Assembly: GCA_964451885.1 (NCBI GenBank)
Contig: CAYVJW010000032.1
Span: 1 to 15,461, forward strand
Origin: CAYVJW01 sp964451885
GTDB lineage: Bacteria > Patescibacteriota > Gracilibacteria > UBA4473
Direction: 5' to 3'
Length of the DNA stretch: 15,461 nucleotides
This document shows positions 6,937-14,367 of the stretch, one piece after another. A program made the position numbers and the translations under genes. Within the stretch, counting starts at the first letter, position 1; every line of letters starts with the position of its first letter. The notes under the pieces are model-generated. The model was not told where the DNA came from. It saw only the letters and a list, made by a program, of their open reading frames with translations, and made no database searches.

Positions 6937-7698
6937 ATGACCCTTTTCTGGATACTCCTCTTCACCTTTCTCGGCAGCGTAGGCTCGCTGCTTATCGCGG
7001 GAATATTTCTCTTTTTCCGGGAAACGGTGCAAAAGAAAGTTATTTTTGCGTTAGTTGCCTATGGTACCGGGGTGCTGCTGACAGGTGCGTTAATAAGCTT
7101 GATTCCGGAGGCAATTACTTATTTTTCAGAGCAGGGGATAAGCGATGGGATAGAAAGGACGTTGGGTACTGTTTTGATAGGCATATTAATTTGTTTCCTG
7201 CTGGAAAAATTAATTATGATGCATCACTGCCACAACACAAGCTGTGATTTTCACAAAAAAAGCACAGCGAGCATGATACTGATAGGCGACAGTCTGCATA
7301 ATTTTGTAGACGGGGTGTTGATCGCGGCAGCTTTTATTGTTTCGTTTCCTGTAGGAGTGGCGGTTTCCGTGTCTATTATAATTCATGAAATCGCCCATGA
7401 GATTGCCGATTTCGGGATTTTACTTCACAGTGGGTATTCAAAGAAAAAAGCTTTGTGCTATAACCTTCTCGCGAGTCTGACGGCCTTCCTGGGAGCGATA
7501 TTGGGATATTTCTTCCTTCGAGAAGTCAGTGAATATGTCCCCTACGTAATGGCGATTTCGGCGGCCAGTTTTATTTACATTGCGTTAGTCGACCTGGCTC
7601 CGGAACTACATAATCGCTTCGAACTTGCCCACTGTCTGGAGCAATTTGTTTTGATGCTCCTGGGGGTGGGGACAATGTTATTATTGATAATATCTTGA
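6937..7698 (+). CDS. ZIP family divalent metal transporter
   Basis: 253-residue inner-membrane protein with about eight hydrophobic segments, the normal ZIP size. ZIP proteins move Zn2+, Fe2+ or related metals into the cytoplasm. The two metal-site helices are clear: SLHNFVDG (H121, N122, D125) in segment 4 and IIHEIAHEIADFG (H150, E151, H154, E155) in segment 5. The loop before segment 4 is rich in His and Cys (MMHHCHNTSCDFH, residues 94-106) and is a likely metal-binding or sensing loop; such loops are usual between segments 3 and 4. Metal choice cannot be read from the sequence. The gene diverges from the tryptophanase-family gene. The next gene on the same strand begins 158 bases later after a separate intergenic region, so an operon is not certain. 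The ATG lies directly after a TATAAT and lacks a Shine-Dalgarno sequence. Confidence 0.92.
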   Translation: MTLFWILLFTFLGSVGSLLIAGIFLFFRETVQKKVIFALVAYGTGVLLTGALISLIPEAITYFSEQGISDGIERTLGTVLIGILICFLLEKLIMMHHCHNTSCDFHKKSTASMILIGDSLHNFVDGVLIAAAFIVSFPVGVAVSVSIIIHEIAHEIADFGILLHSGYSKKKALCYNLLASLTAFLGAILGYFFLREVSEYVPYVMAISAASFIYIALVDLAPELHNRFELAHCLEQFVLMLLGVGTMLLLIIS

Positions 7699-7731
7699 CC
7701 AAAAAGCAAAATTCACTATGAAATATACTGT

Positions 7732-7762
7732 ATTCATCGAGTATTTCACATATTTGATGAAT
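7732..7762. repeat. Imperfect inverted repeat in the ZIP-GGDEF gap
   Basis: ATTCATCGA (7732-7740) can pair with TTGATGAAT (7754-7762), nine pairs with one G-T, around a 13-base loop. It has no T tract, so it is a weak terminator candidate. It may be an operator-like palindrome or a processed leader structure. Confidence 0.3.
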
Positions 7763-7788
7763 CGGCGTTATTTGACATTTCGGTTGTA

Positions 7789-7816
7789 TACAAGATGCAA
7801 GATTCAAGACGCAAAC
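7789..7816 (+). repeat. Four tandem heptamers, NNCAAGA type
   Basis: Units TACAAGA, TGCAAGA, TTCAAGA and CGCAAAC follow each other with a strict 7-base period in the gap between the ZIP and GGDEF genes. The unit is the same as in the array at 3848-3875 and its inverted partner at 3943-3965. Confidence 0.7.
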
Positions 7817-7856
7817 CATCCAATCAAACATACCGGAACCACATTGGGAGAGTGCT

Positions 7857-10601
7857 ATGAATATAGAGTCGGGAAATTTAAAATGGCGTATTCTCGGCCC
7901 TTTTATTGGGGCGATAATACTGCTGATGGGAGTCGTGTCTTTCGGGATTTCCAAAGTTTTGGAAGATCATCTGGGAGACATGGTGCAGGCGAAAACTGTC
8001 AGAATCCAGTCTCTGTTCGAGATGAAACTGCGGGAAGAAGCCGAGATGATGCAGTCGATGATCGGCTTCATCGAGAAAGATCCAGAACTGAGGAAAATCT
8101 GGCTGGCAAAAGATCGGGGTGCTCTGTATCAGTTGGCAAGACCAATCTTTGAAAGGCTGAGGAATGAGCATCAGGTGACACACTTTTATTTCACCGGAAA
8201 CGACCGGGTGAATTTTCTCAGGGTACATAACCGGCCCAGGTACGGAGATGAAATAAACTGGTTCACCCAGATTCAGGCTCAGTTGGGAAATGTGTCCCAC
8301 GGTATAGAGCTAGGCAAGTTCGGCACGTTCACGCTTCGCGTGGTCGTTCCCTGGAGATTCGACGGCAACATAGAGGGGTACATCGAACTTGGCATGGAAA
8401 TCAAACATTTTCTCTCGGAGTTGAAAAACGTCCTGGGGGGAGAGCTCATGTTTGTCATTAACAAAAAATATCTCAACCAGAAGGATTGGGAAGAAGGCCA
8501 AAGGATGATGGGACGAACGGGAAATTGGGACAGGTTTGACGGATTTGTTGTCGTCAGCAGCAGTTCTATCCTGATGGTTCCTTTGGATCTGCCTTGTTTC
8601 CTGAACTTGGAAAACGGCTATCACTCCCATTCCGCGTTCAAAATCACCATTGACGAAAAATCGTACATGGGAAAGTTTAACCATCTTTTGGATGTGAGTG
8701 GAAATGAAGTGGGCAATATCATCGTTTTCAGCGATGTTACGAAAAACTTAGAAGATCTTGAATTGTTGAGTATCGCTTTTGTGGTAGCATCCGTAGTTAG
8801 CGTGATGTTGTTGCTCATCATTTTCAATCCGTTCCTCGGACGGATCGAAAACACACTGACCCGGTTTCGTTGCCGGATGGAAGAACTCGTGGTGGAAAAG
8901 ACGGTCGAAATCCAGAGGAACAAAAATCGCTTGGAACAAGCTCAGTCGGTGGCTCAACTGGGACATTGGGATTGGGATATGAAGACAAAATCTCTCACAT
9001 GTTCGAGAGAGATTTTCCGTATTTTTGGGGTTTCGCATCGAAAGGTGTTGCCCTCTTACGCGGCATTTCTCAAACGAGTACATCCCAAAGACAAAATCCG
9101 GGTGAAAAAAGCGATGCTCTCCCTTCTGCGAAACGGAGGATCAATCGACCTTGATTTCCAGATCGTAATGTCGGAGGGAATGCGGTACATCCACCTGTTG
9201 GGAGAAAAAGTCCGTAATGAAAAGGAGAAAGTTATTCGTTATTCGGGAATTCTCCAGGACATCACGGACAGAAAACATGTAGAAGAACAAATCCGTCAAC
9301 TTTCTCGCCACGACCCACTCACAAAGTTGCCAAACAGGACGGCAATGAAGGACTTTTTACAGTTGTCGATCAATCGCGCAGAACGTTTTATGAAAGGGAA
9401 AGGAGGGAAAGAAAATAACCAGAGAAGGAATCAAGTGGCGGTCATGATGCTCGATCTCGACCGCTTCAAACCTGTCAATGACGAACTCGGGCATGCAGCG
9501 GGAGATGAACTCTTGAAGCAGGTAGCACGGAGACTAAAAACCTGCATCAGAAAAGTCGACCAGATTGCGCGCCTGGGAGGGGACGAGTTTACGGTTATCC
9601 TTCAGGATTCCGATTTGGCTGGGGCGGCTTTCGTGGCAATAAAGATAAAACAAGCCCTGGAAGAACCTTTCCTTATTAACGGGAAAGAAGTGTTTATAGG
9701 CGTGAGTATCGGAATTTCCATGGGACCGGATGACGGGAACGATGTCGACGTGTTGTTGGATCTGGCCGACAGGAGCCTTTACTTCGTCAAGGAAGAAATC
9801 GGACGGGGGCATTGGTTCTTCTTCAGCCCCGGCATGCGCGACAAGGGAAAACTGATCCAGGAAATGTCCGAATCTCTGTCCTTGGCTTTAAAACGAAGCG
9901 AGTTCGTGCTTCATTATCAAGGATTGGTGGACGCTCAGACAAAGCACATCATTGGAGCGGAAGCCTTTCTTCGTTGGAACAGACCCGACATTGACGGCCT
10001 TATACTTCCTAACGATTTTGTGCTCTTTGCCCGGGAACAGGGACTTCTTCCTTCCATCGAAAAATGGGTAATTCGCACAGCCTGTCACCAGATGGTCGCA
10101 TGGTTGAAGGAAGGGTGCCAAATAGAAAGGACAGCCGTCAACTTGCATGATGTTTATCCTGGGATAGCAGAAACGGTGAAGCGAATTCTGGATGAAACGG
10201 GGCTTGCACCCTCACATCTGGAACTCAAAATCGCCGAACCGGCTGATAAAGAAGATCTGGAAGAAGTTTTCAACAAGTTGAAAAAGACGGGAATATGGAT
10301 CTCCATTGGCAATTTTGGGACTGGTAATTCCTCAATCACTTTTGTGAGGACAGTCAGGCCCCATGGGCTAAAGGTGGATCGTTCTCTCGTCCAAAACATG
10401 CTGACAGACGAAAGAGAAAGAAATACCATCGCTTCCATCATCGCCTTTGCCCATTCGCTTCAGATGCAGGTTACTGCCGAAGGAGTGGAAAACTGGCGGC
10501 AAAGCGAAGAATTGCAGCAAGCTGGATGTGATATGCTTCAGGGCTATATATTCGGCCGGGCTGTTCCGGAAGACCAGTTTGTGGAAATGCTTCAAGCTTA
10601 G
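7857..10601 (+). CDS. Membrane-bound dCache-PAS diguanylate cyclase with degenerate EAL domain
   Basis: 914 residues. Order: transmembrane helix (about 11-33); extracytoplasmic sensor (about 40-290) resembling double-Cache type 3, with HFYFTGNDRVNFLRVHN and RYGDEI; second membrane helix (303-325); charged helical linker; PAS domain (about 365-475, GHWDWDM start); GGDEF domain (about 482-645) and EAL-like domain (about 660-912). The cyclase part has DPLTKLPNR, DLDRFKPVND, GGDEF at 574-578 and the inhibitory RxxD site (RKVD) five residues before it, so c-di-GMP synthesis with product inhibition is expected. The EAL part has EAF at 702-704, LELKIAEP at 788-795 and GNFGTG at 818-823 where active enzymes have DDFGTG; both metal-binding Asp are gone, so hydrolysis is unlikely and c-di-GMP binding or regulation is more probable. 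LKVDRS and EGVE remain. GGGAG-like SD (GGGAG, 7846-7850) decides the start. It is visibly richer in G+C than its neighbours, which may mean transfer. Confidence 0.92.
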   Translation: MNIESGNLKWRILGPFIGAIILLMGVVSFGISKVLEDHLGDMVQAKTVRIQSLFEMKLREEAEMMQSMIGFIEKDPELRKIWLAKDRGALYQLARPIFERLRNEHQVTHFYFTGNDRVNFLRVHNRPRYGDEINWFTQIQAQLGNVSHGIELGKFGTFTLRVVVPWRFDGNIEGYIELGMEIKHFLSELKNVLGGELMFVINKKYLNQKDWEEGQRMMGRTGNWDRFDGFVVVSSSSILMVPLDLPCFLNLENGYHSHSAFKITIDEKSYMGKFNHLLDVSGNEVGNIIVFSDVTKNLEDLELLSIAFVVASVVSVMLLLIIFNPFLGRIENTLTRFRCRMEELVVEKTVEIQRNKNRLEQAQSVAQLGHWDWDMKTKSLTCSREIFRIFGVSHRKVLPSYAAFLKRVHPKDKIRVKKAMLSLLRNGGSIDLDFQIVMSEGMRYIHLLGEKVRNEKEKVIRYSGILQDITDRKHVEEQIRQLSRHDPLTKLPNRTAMKDFLQLSINRAERFMKGKGGKENNQRRNQVAVMMLDLDRFKPVNDELGHAAGDELLKQVARRLKTCIRKVDQIARLGGDEFTVILQDSDLAGAAFVAIKIKQALEEPFLINGKEVFIGVSIGISMGPDDGNDVDVLLDLADRSLYFVKEEIGRGHWFFFSPGMRDKGKLIQEMSESLSLALKRSEFVLHYQGLVDAQTKHIIGAEAFLRWNRPDIDGLILPNDFVLFAREQGLLPSIEKWVIRTACHQMVAWLKEGCQIERTAVNLHDVYPGIAETVKRILDETGLAPSHLELKIAEPADKEDLEEVFNKLKKTGIWISIGNFGTGNSSITFVRTVRPHGLKVDRSLVQNMLTDERERNTIASIIAFAHSLQMQVTAEGVENWRQSEELQQAGCDMLQGYIFGRAVPEDQFVEMLQA

Positions 10602-10607
10602 TAAAGA

Positions 10608-10643
10608 CGGTCCTCGACTCATTTTTTCGAGAGTCGAGGACCG
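10608..10643. terminator. Strong 13-bp hairpin between convergent genes
   Basis: CGGTCCTCGACTC (10608-10620) pairs perfectly with GAGTCGAGGACCG (10631-10643) around the ten-base loop ATTTTTTCGA. It starts six bases after the stop of the GGDEF gene and ends 35 bases before the 3' end of fumC on the other strand. There is no T tract on either side, the T run being in the loop, so it is either a non-canonical two-way terminator or an RNA-stabilising 3' end. Confidence 0.6.
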
Positions 10644-10678
10644 AAACCGAAAAAGTATGCAACCGAAATGCCTTGAAT

Positions 10679-12061
10679 TCATAACATTTTTTTCGGATCC
10701 ACCCACTCCTCAAACTCCGCCTTCGTCACCACCCCCAACTCCACAGCTGCCTCCCTCAGCGTCATATTCTCTCTGTAGGCTTTTTTTGCGATTTTTGCTG
10801 AATTCTCGTAGCCAATATGAGGATTTAGAGCGGTCACCAGCATCAGTGAATTTTCAAGATTCTTTCTTATTTGTCCTTCATTCGCCTCAATCCCCACCAC
10901 ACAGTTCTCAGTAAAAGATTTACACCCATCTCCCAATATCTGTGCTGAAAGTACGATATTATTCGTCATAACCGGCTGAAAAGCCTGCAGCTCAAAATGC
11001 CCCTGCATGCCCGCAATGGTGATAGTCGTATCATTTCCGATTACTTGTGCGCATATCTGGGTAAGGGCTTCGCACTGTGTGGGATTTACTTTTCCCGGCA
11101 TGATGGACGACCCCGGTTCATTGGCTGGAAGATTTATTTCCCCGATTCCGCACCGAGGACCGGATCCCAGCATGCGGATGTCATTCCCGATTTTCATAAG
11201 GCTGACAGCGGCGGTTTTCAATGCGGAAGAAACTTCCACAATCCCGTCCCTGGACGCCTGAGCTTCAAACATATTATCGGCTTTTTTGAAAGGGTGGCCG
11301 GTTAACTTACAAATATTTTTCATCACCAAATCATCGTATCCCAGAGGCGTATTGATCCCCGTTCCCACAGCTGTACCCCCTACGGGTAGTTCAAAGAGAT
11401 GCGGCATCGCGTTTTCTATAGTTTTGGCTGAATGATCAAGTTGAGACACATATCCCGAAAATTCCTGTCCCAGGGTGAGGGGTGTGGCATCCATGAAATG
11501 AGTTCGCCCAATCTTGATAATATTCTTAAATTGATCAACTTTTTTGTTCAACTCTTGACGCAATTTTGCAAGGGAGGGGAGAGTATTTTGTGCGATTAAT
11601 GAATAAACGGCAATATTAGTGGCGGTGGGAAAAACGTCATTAGTCGATTGTGATTTATTAACATCATCATTGGGATGAAGTGTTTTTTCTTTATCATCAA
11701 GTTTGCCGCCGCATAGAACATGGCCCCGGTTAACAATAACCTCATTAATATTCATATTCGTTTGTGTCCCGGATCCCGTTTGAAAAACCACCAGAGGAAA
11801 CTGATCATCGAGCTTTCCGTCCAGAATTTCATCGCAAACTTTAGCAATGAGATCAGCATTTTTTTGCGGCAATACCTGAAGTTTCGCATTGGCACTTGCT
11901 GCCGCTTTTTTTACCAGAGCCAAGGCATGAATAACTTCCAGAGGGATTTTCTTTCTCCCGATTTTGAAGTTTTCCAGCGACCGCTGAGTTTGGGGTCCCC
12001 AGTATTTATCAGAAGGGATTTTTACTTCGCCGAGACAGTCGGATTCGGTACGAAATTTCAT
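10679..12061 (-). CDS. fumC: Class II fumarate hydratase
   Basis: 460 residues, full length for the iron-independent, homotetrameric fumarase that interconverts fumarate and L-malate in the cytoplasm. Motifs in order are TGSGTQTNMNINEVI, HPNDDVNKSQSTNDVFPTA (substrate site), GRTHFMDATPLTLGQEFSGY (catalytic His region), GTAVGTGIN, SGPRCGIGEI, the superfamily signature GSSIMPGKVNPTQCEA, and a C-terminal EFEEWVDPKKM tail like that of E. coli FumC. The fumarase-type SGPRCGIGEI and NEPGSSIMPGKVNP argue against aspartase or argininosuccinate lyase, which belong to the same superfamily. It starts 12 bases after the stop of the glycoside hydrolase-like gene, so the two are probably co-transcribed, although they share no obvious pathway. 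There is only a weak purine stretch (GTGAGAA) before the ATG. Confidence 0.95.
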   Translation of the reverse strand: MKFRTESDCLGEVKIPSDKYWGPQTQRSLENFKIGRKKIPLEVIHALALVKKAAASANAKLQVLPQKNADLIAKVCDEILDGKLDDQFPLVVFQTGSGTQTNMNINEVIVNRGHVLCGGKLDDKEKTLHPNDDVNKSQSTNDVFPTATNIAVYSLIAQNTLPSLAKLRQELNKKVDQFKNIIKIGRTHFMDATPLTLGQEFSGYVSQLDHSAKTIENAMPHLFELPVGGTAVGTGINTPLGYDDLVMKNICKLTGHPFKKADNMFEAQASRDGIVEVSSALKTAAVSLMKIGNDIRMLGSGPRCGIGEINLPANEPGSSIMPGKVNPTQCEALTQICAQVIGNDTTITIAGMQGHFELQAFQPVMTNNIVLSAQILGDGCKSFTENCVVGIEANEGQIRKNLENSLMLVTALNPHIGYENSAKIAKKAYRENMTLREAAVELGVVTKAEFEEWVDPKKML

Positions 12062-12073
12062 TGTTTTTTATTC

Positions 12074-13621
12074 TCACTTTTTAGCAAATTTTACTTTCCT
12101 AAAGGAAGACACCGGATAACTATTTCTCGAATTCCACAACAACCACCCGCTGGAATTATTATCCTCACACGCTTTGATTTGCGCCCGGAGCATATGCCCG
12201 TCATACGTGAGTCCGAGATTAAAGGCTTGAATCCAAGGACGGGTTTTGGCTTTAGAATTATTTATGTGTTTCAGTATATATTTTCCATCTTTTAATGCCT
12301 TGTTCAAAATTGAATAAGGATGATCCTCCGGATTATCGAATCCGTTATATCCTTTCGGATAATGCGAAGGATAAACCATGGGAGATATGTAATCAAAATA
12401 AGTTCCCGCGTCAATGAGCCGTTGTCCGATATTCAAATCCCTGTGCATATTGAACCGGTTATAAGTAAAACCAAATAAATCCACGGAAACGGGCGTTTTT
12501 AATTCTTCCAGCTCGGTAGAGGCATACTTATAAAAATCAGTCAGCGCTTCATATTTCGTTTTATTTGCGGGCAAGTTATAATAATGAATCTGGCTTAAAT
12601 TTCCGTCCGAAGGAAACCGGATATAGTCAAACTGTATTTCGTCAAATCCTAACAGAGCGGCTTCCTTCGCCTGCAGCAGAGGAATGTCCCAAGCCAGGGG
12701 ATTGGTCATATCGAGCCAAGAAAGGCCTTTCCAGTTTTTCCAACCTCCCCCCCATTTGTTTTTCAAAGCAAGATGGGGAAAAGTGCTTGCAGCTTTGTGA
12801 TCCTGAAAAGTCGTGATACGGGCAATGGTATAAATGTTATTTTCCTGCAACTGCGAAAGTATTTTTTTTAAATCTTCATACTGGAAAGAATATCGGGAGA
12901 GAGGAATAGTTTTTAATTCTTTTGCTGCAGGCGGAAACATGAAATCTCCGTTGGGATCCTTTATATCAATCACCATCGTATTTAACTCCGTATTCTCGAT
13001 AAGCCGGATAAGTTGGGCACGCCTTTGTCCGCGCGAAAAAGTATATCCCGTCAAATAAATCCCCTTTACCTTTTCAGGGGTCGGAAGGGGAGGAGGATAC
13101 TTTGAATCGCTTGTTTTTGATTTCCTTGTCGGGATTTTGAAGTTTTTAGGATTAATTCCAATCAACTTTTCATTTGCATAATAGACATGATTATTGTCTT
13201 TTGCGTAATTAAAATCCAGGATTTTGAAACTTTTCGAATCAATTCCTGCCAGCTTTTTCCCCCGATAATAAACATGTTTCACATCCTTCCCGTAATTCGG
13301 CCAGTCCAAAACTTTAAAACTATCCTTGTCAGCTTCCTTGACCTTTTGACCCTTGAAGTAAACAAATTTTTGTCCTTTCGAATAATTAGCGTTGAGTGCC
13401 TTCAGGTTTCGTGAGCGATCTTTTAATATTTTCCTTCTTTTTCGGAAAGCACGATTTCTCCCCTTAGCATATTTTTTATTCAGCACTTCAAAATCTGTTT
13501 CGCTCCATTTACTAAAACTACTTCCGTCATAACGAAAATATTTTTTATTTTGTGATTCAGCAGTGCTCTCACTGATCCAAAAACTTAGAATTAACACTAA
13601 AATCATTGCTCCCTTTTTCAT
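12074..13621 (-). CDS. Secreted DKNYY-repeat / DUF4015 putative glycoside hydrolase
   Basis: 515 residues. The N-terminus is a signal peptide (MKKGAMILVLILSFWISE, likely cut after STA at 21). Residues 28-143 hold about five units of the DKNYY type (a pattern like HVYY.G.KL.GID.KSFKIL...YAKD), the second unit being degraded; such repeats are thought to bind or present at the cell surface. From about 163 to 510 follows a TIM-barrel-like domain of the DUF4015 family, annotated as putative glycosyl hydrolase: VKGIYLTGYTF, NTMVIDIKD, IYTIARI, GFDEIQFDYIRFPSDG (D327, E328, D332) and YFDYISPMVYPSHY. The acidic residues of FDEIQFDYIRFP are the likely catalytic-site residues by analogy; the substrate is unknown. 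It is first in a pair with fumC and diverges from the CQYCH gene. ATG at 13621 is preferred; a second ATG at codon 6 has AGGGAG too close to it. Confidence 0.88.
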   Translation of the reverse strand: MKKGAMILVLILSFWISESTAESQNKKYFRYDGSSFSKWSETDFEVLNKKYAKGRNRAFRKRRKILKDRSRNLKALNANYSKGQKFVYFKGQKVKEADKDSFKVLDWPNYGKDVKHVYYRGKKLAGIDSKSFKILDFNYAKDNNHVYYANEKLIGINPKNFKIPTRKSKTSDSKYPPPLPTPEKVKGIYLTGYTFSRGQRRAQLIRLIENTELNTMVIDIKDPNGDFMFPPAAKELKTIPLSRYSFQYEDLKKILSQLQENNIYTIARITTFQDHKAASTFPHLALKNKWGGGWKNWKGLSWLDMTNPLAWDIPLLQAKEAALLGFDEIQFDYIRFPSDGNLSQIHYYNLPANKTKYEALTDFYKYASTELEELKTPVSVDLFGFTYNRFNMHRDLNIGQRLIDAGTYFDYISPMVYPSHYPKGYNGFDNPEDHPYSILNKALKDGKYILKHINNSKAKTRPWIQAFNLGLTYDGHMLRAQIKACEDNNSSGWLLWNSRNSYPVSSFRKVKFAKK

Positions 13622-13642
13622 TTTTTTTTGACTTTTAGCTTC

Positions 13643-13670
13643 ATCATAAATAACTTCATTTATAAATCAA
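13643..13670 (-). promoter_or_regulatory. Promoter of the glycoside hydrolase-fumC pair
   Basis: On the minus strand TTGATT (13670-13665) is followed after 16 bases by TATGAT (13648-13643), both close to consensus. About 21 bases then lead to the ATG at 13621, ending in a run of A. No Shine-Dalgarno sequence is seen in this leader. Confidence 0.45.
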
Positions 13671-13690
13671 CTATTGAAATTTATAACAAC

Positions 13691-14251
13691 ATGAAAAAAG
13701 GCCCTTTGGGTTCGGCATTATTACTGATGGGGGCGTTATTGGCGGGGAGCCAGACGGAAGGAAAAGCCTCAGAACAGGTCGTAGGGGTAGATAAGGAAAA
13801 AGGCCTGGTAACGCTAGAACTTAATGGAGCAAGAATTAGTCTTATTCCGCCAGTGGTTGATATAGTGAGGAAGGTAGAAGGGGTTTTAAAAATTACTAGG
13901 GAGAAATTTCCGCCGGAATTAATGGCTGAGTTTGCCGAGGCTCTTTTGAGAGACAGTTCCATTGTGGAAATGCAGACAGGAAATATGGTAGCTGATGTTA
14001 CTACTCAGAAAGGGTTGGACAAAAGTTGTCAATATTGCCATGGTAATCAAGAATTTTCGAAGGAAATGAAACTTGGATATGTAGCAAATAATATTTACAG
14101 TACGATAATGAGTACTGCTGAACGGATATTTCAATACGAATTTTATAGAAGAGGATTAAATCTGCCTCCGCCTCCCATGAGAGCTCAACCGAATGAGCTC
14201 CCTCAAGAAGGAGAAGAAAGGAAAAAAGCTCAACGGCAGTTAATCATTTGA
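13691..14251 (+). CDS. Small secreted protein with a single CQYCH (heme c-type) motif
   Basis: 186 residues from the ATG at 13691; a TTG start 21 codons earlier is possible but would place an odd AT-rich leader before a perfect signal peptide (MKKGPLGSALLLMGALLAG, likely cut near 25-27). I do not recognise the family. The mature protein begins with a beta-like segment (VVGVDKEKGLVTLELNGARI), then helices, then SCQYCHG with C113, C116 and H117 in the CxxCH arrangement that covalently binds heme in c-type cytochromes. No other cysteine is present. The C-terminus is Pro-rich then charged (PPPPMRAQP, EEGRRKK-like composition). The rest does not look like a classical cytochrome c fold and the window has no heme-lyase or cytochrome maturation gene, so heme binding is only a possibility; a metal site is the alternative. 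It diverges from the glycoside hydrolase gene. Confidence 0.75.
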   Translation: MKKGPLGSALLLMGALLAGSQTEGKASEQVVGVDKEKGLVTLELNGARISLIPPVVDIVRKVEGVLKITREKFPPELMAEFAEALLRDSSIVEMQTGNMVADVTTQKGLDKSCQYCHGNQEFSKEMKLGYVANNIYSTIMSTAERIFQYEFYRRGLNLPPPPMRAQPNELPQEGEERKKAQRQLII

Positions 14252-14264
14252 GAGTGAGCCGTTG
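14231..14264 (+). terminator. Weak hairpin at the end of the CQYCH gene
   Basis: CAACGGC (14231-14237) pairs with GCCGTTG (14258-14264) across the stop codon, with a 20-base loop. A second small hairpin follows (AATTTGC 14274-14280 with GCAAATT 14290-14296). Neither has a proper T tract on the plus strand, so termination is uncertain. Confidence 0.25.
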
Positions 14265-14305
14265 GAAGATGGCAATTTGCGGACGGAATGCAAATTCGGG
14301 AATTT

Positions 14306-14340
14306 AATAAAAAACTCGCAAACTTTGCTTTCATGAAAAA
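14306..14340 (-). terminator. Possible terminator of the hydrogenase transcript
   Basis: On the minus strand, after the stop at 14358, the sequence gives a small GCAA-AGT-TTGC stem followed by GAG and six T (TTTTTTATT). The stem is only four pairs, so this is a weak call based mainly on the T tract and position. Confidence 0.3.
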
Positions 14341-14346
14341 AGCCCC

Positions 14347-14367
14347 CTGTTCGTTGTTCACTGTTCC
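14347..14367 (-). repeat. Three tandem heptamers, NGAACAN type, over the hydrogenase stop codon
   Basis: Read on the minus strand: GGAACAG, TGAACAA, CGAACAG, a strict 7-base period. The TGA stop of the hydrogenase gene (14360-14358) is the beginning of the second unit. The unit differs from the CAAGA units elsewhere but period, purine bias and position at a gene 3' end are the same. Confidence 0.6.

Noticed and set aside
7772..7800. Promoter for the GGDEF gene with a perfect TTGACA at 7772-7777
   Set aside because: No acceptable -10 at 16-18 bases (ATGCAA at 7795-7800), so it was not listed, although a promoter in this gap is likely.
7718..8152. 144-codon open frame overlapping the start of the GGDEF gene in another frame
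   Set aside because: Runs through the heptamer repeat and the Shine-Dalgarno site; its C-terminal part is an out-of-frame reading of the dCache region.
11720..12295. 191-codon open frame on the plus strand over the fumC/glycoside hydrolase junction
   Set aside because: Antisense to two confident genes, no family resemblance.
13628..13690. TTG start at 13628 for the CQYCH protein
   Set aside because: It would add 21 AT-rich codons before a standard signal peptide; this stretch looks like promoter DNA for two divergent genes.
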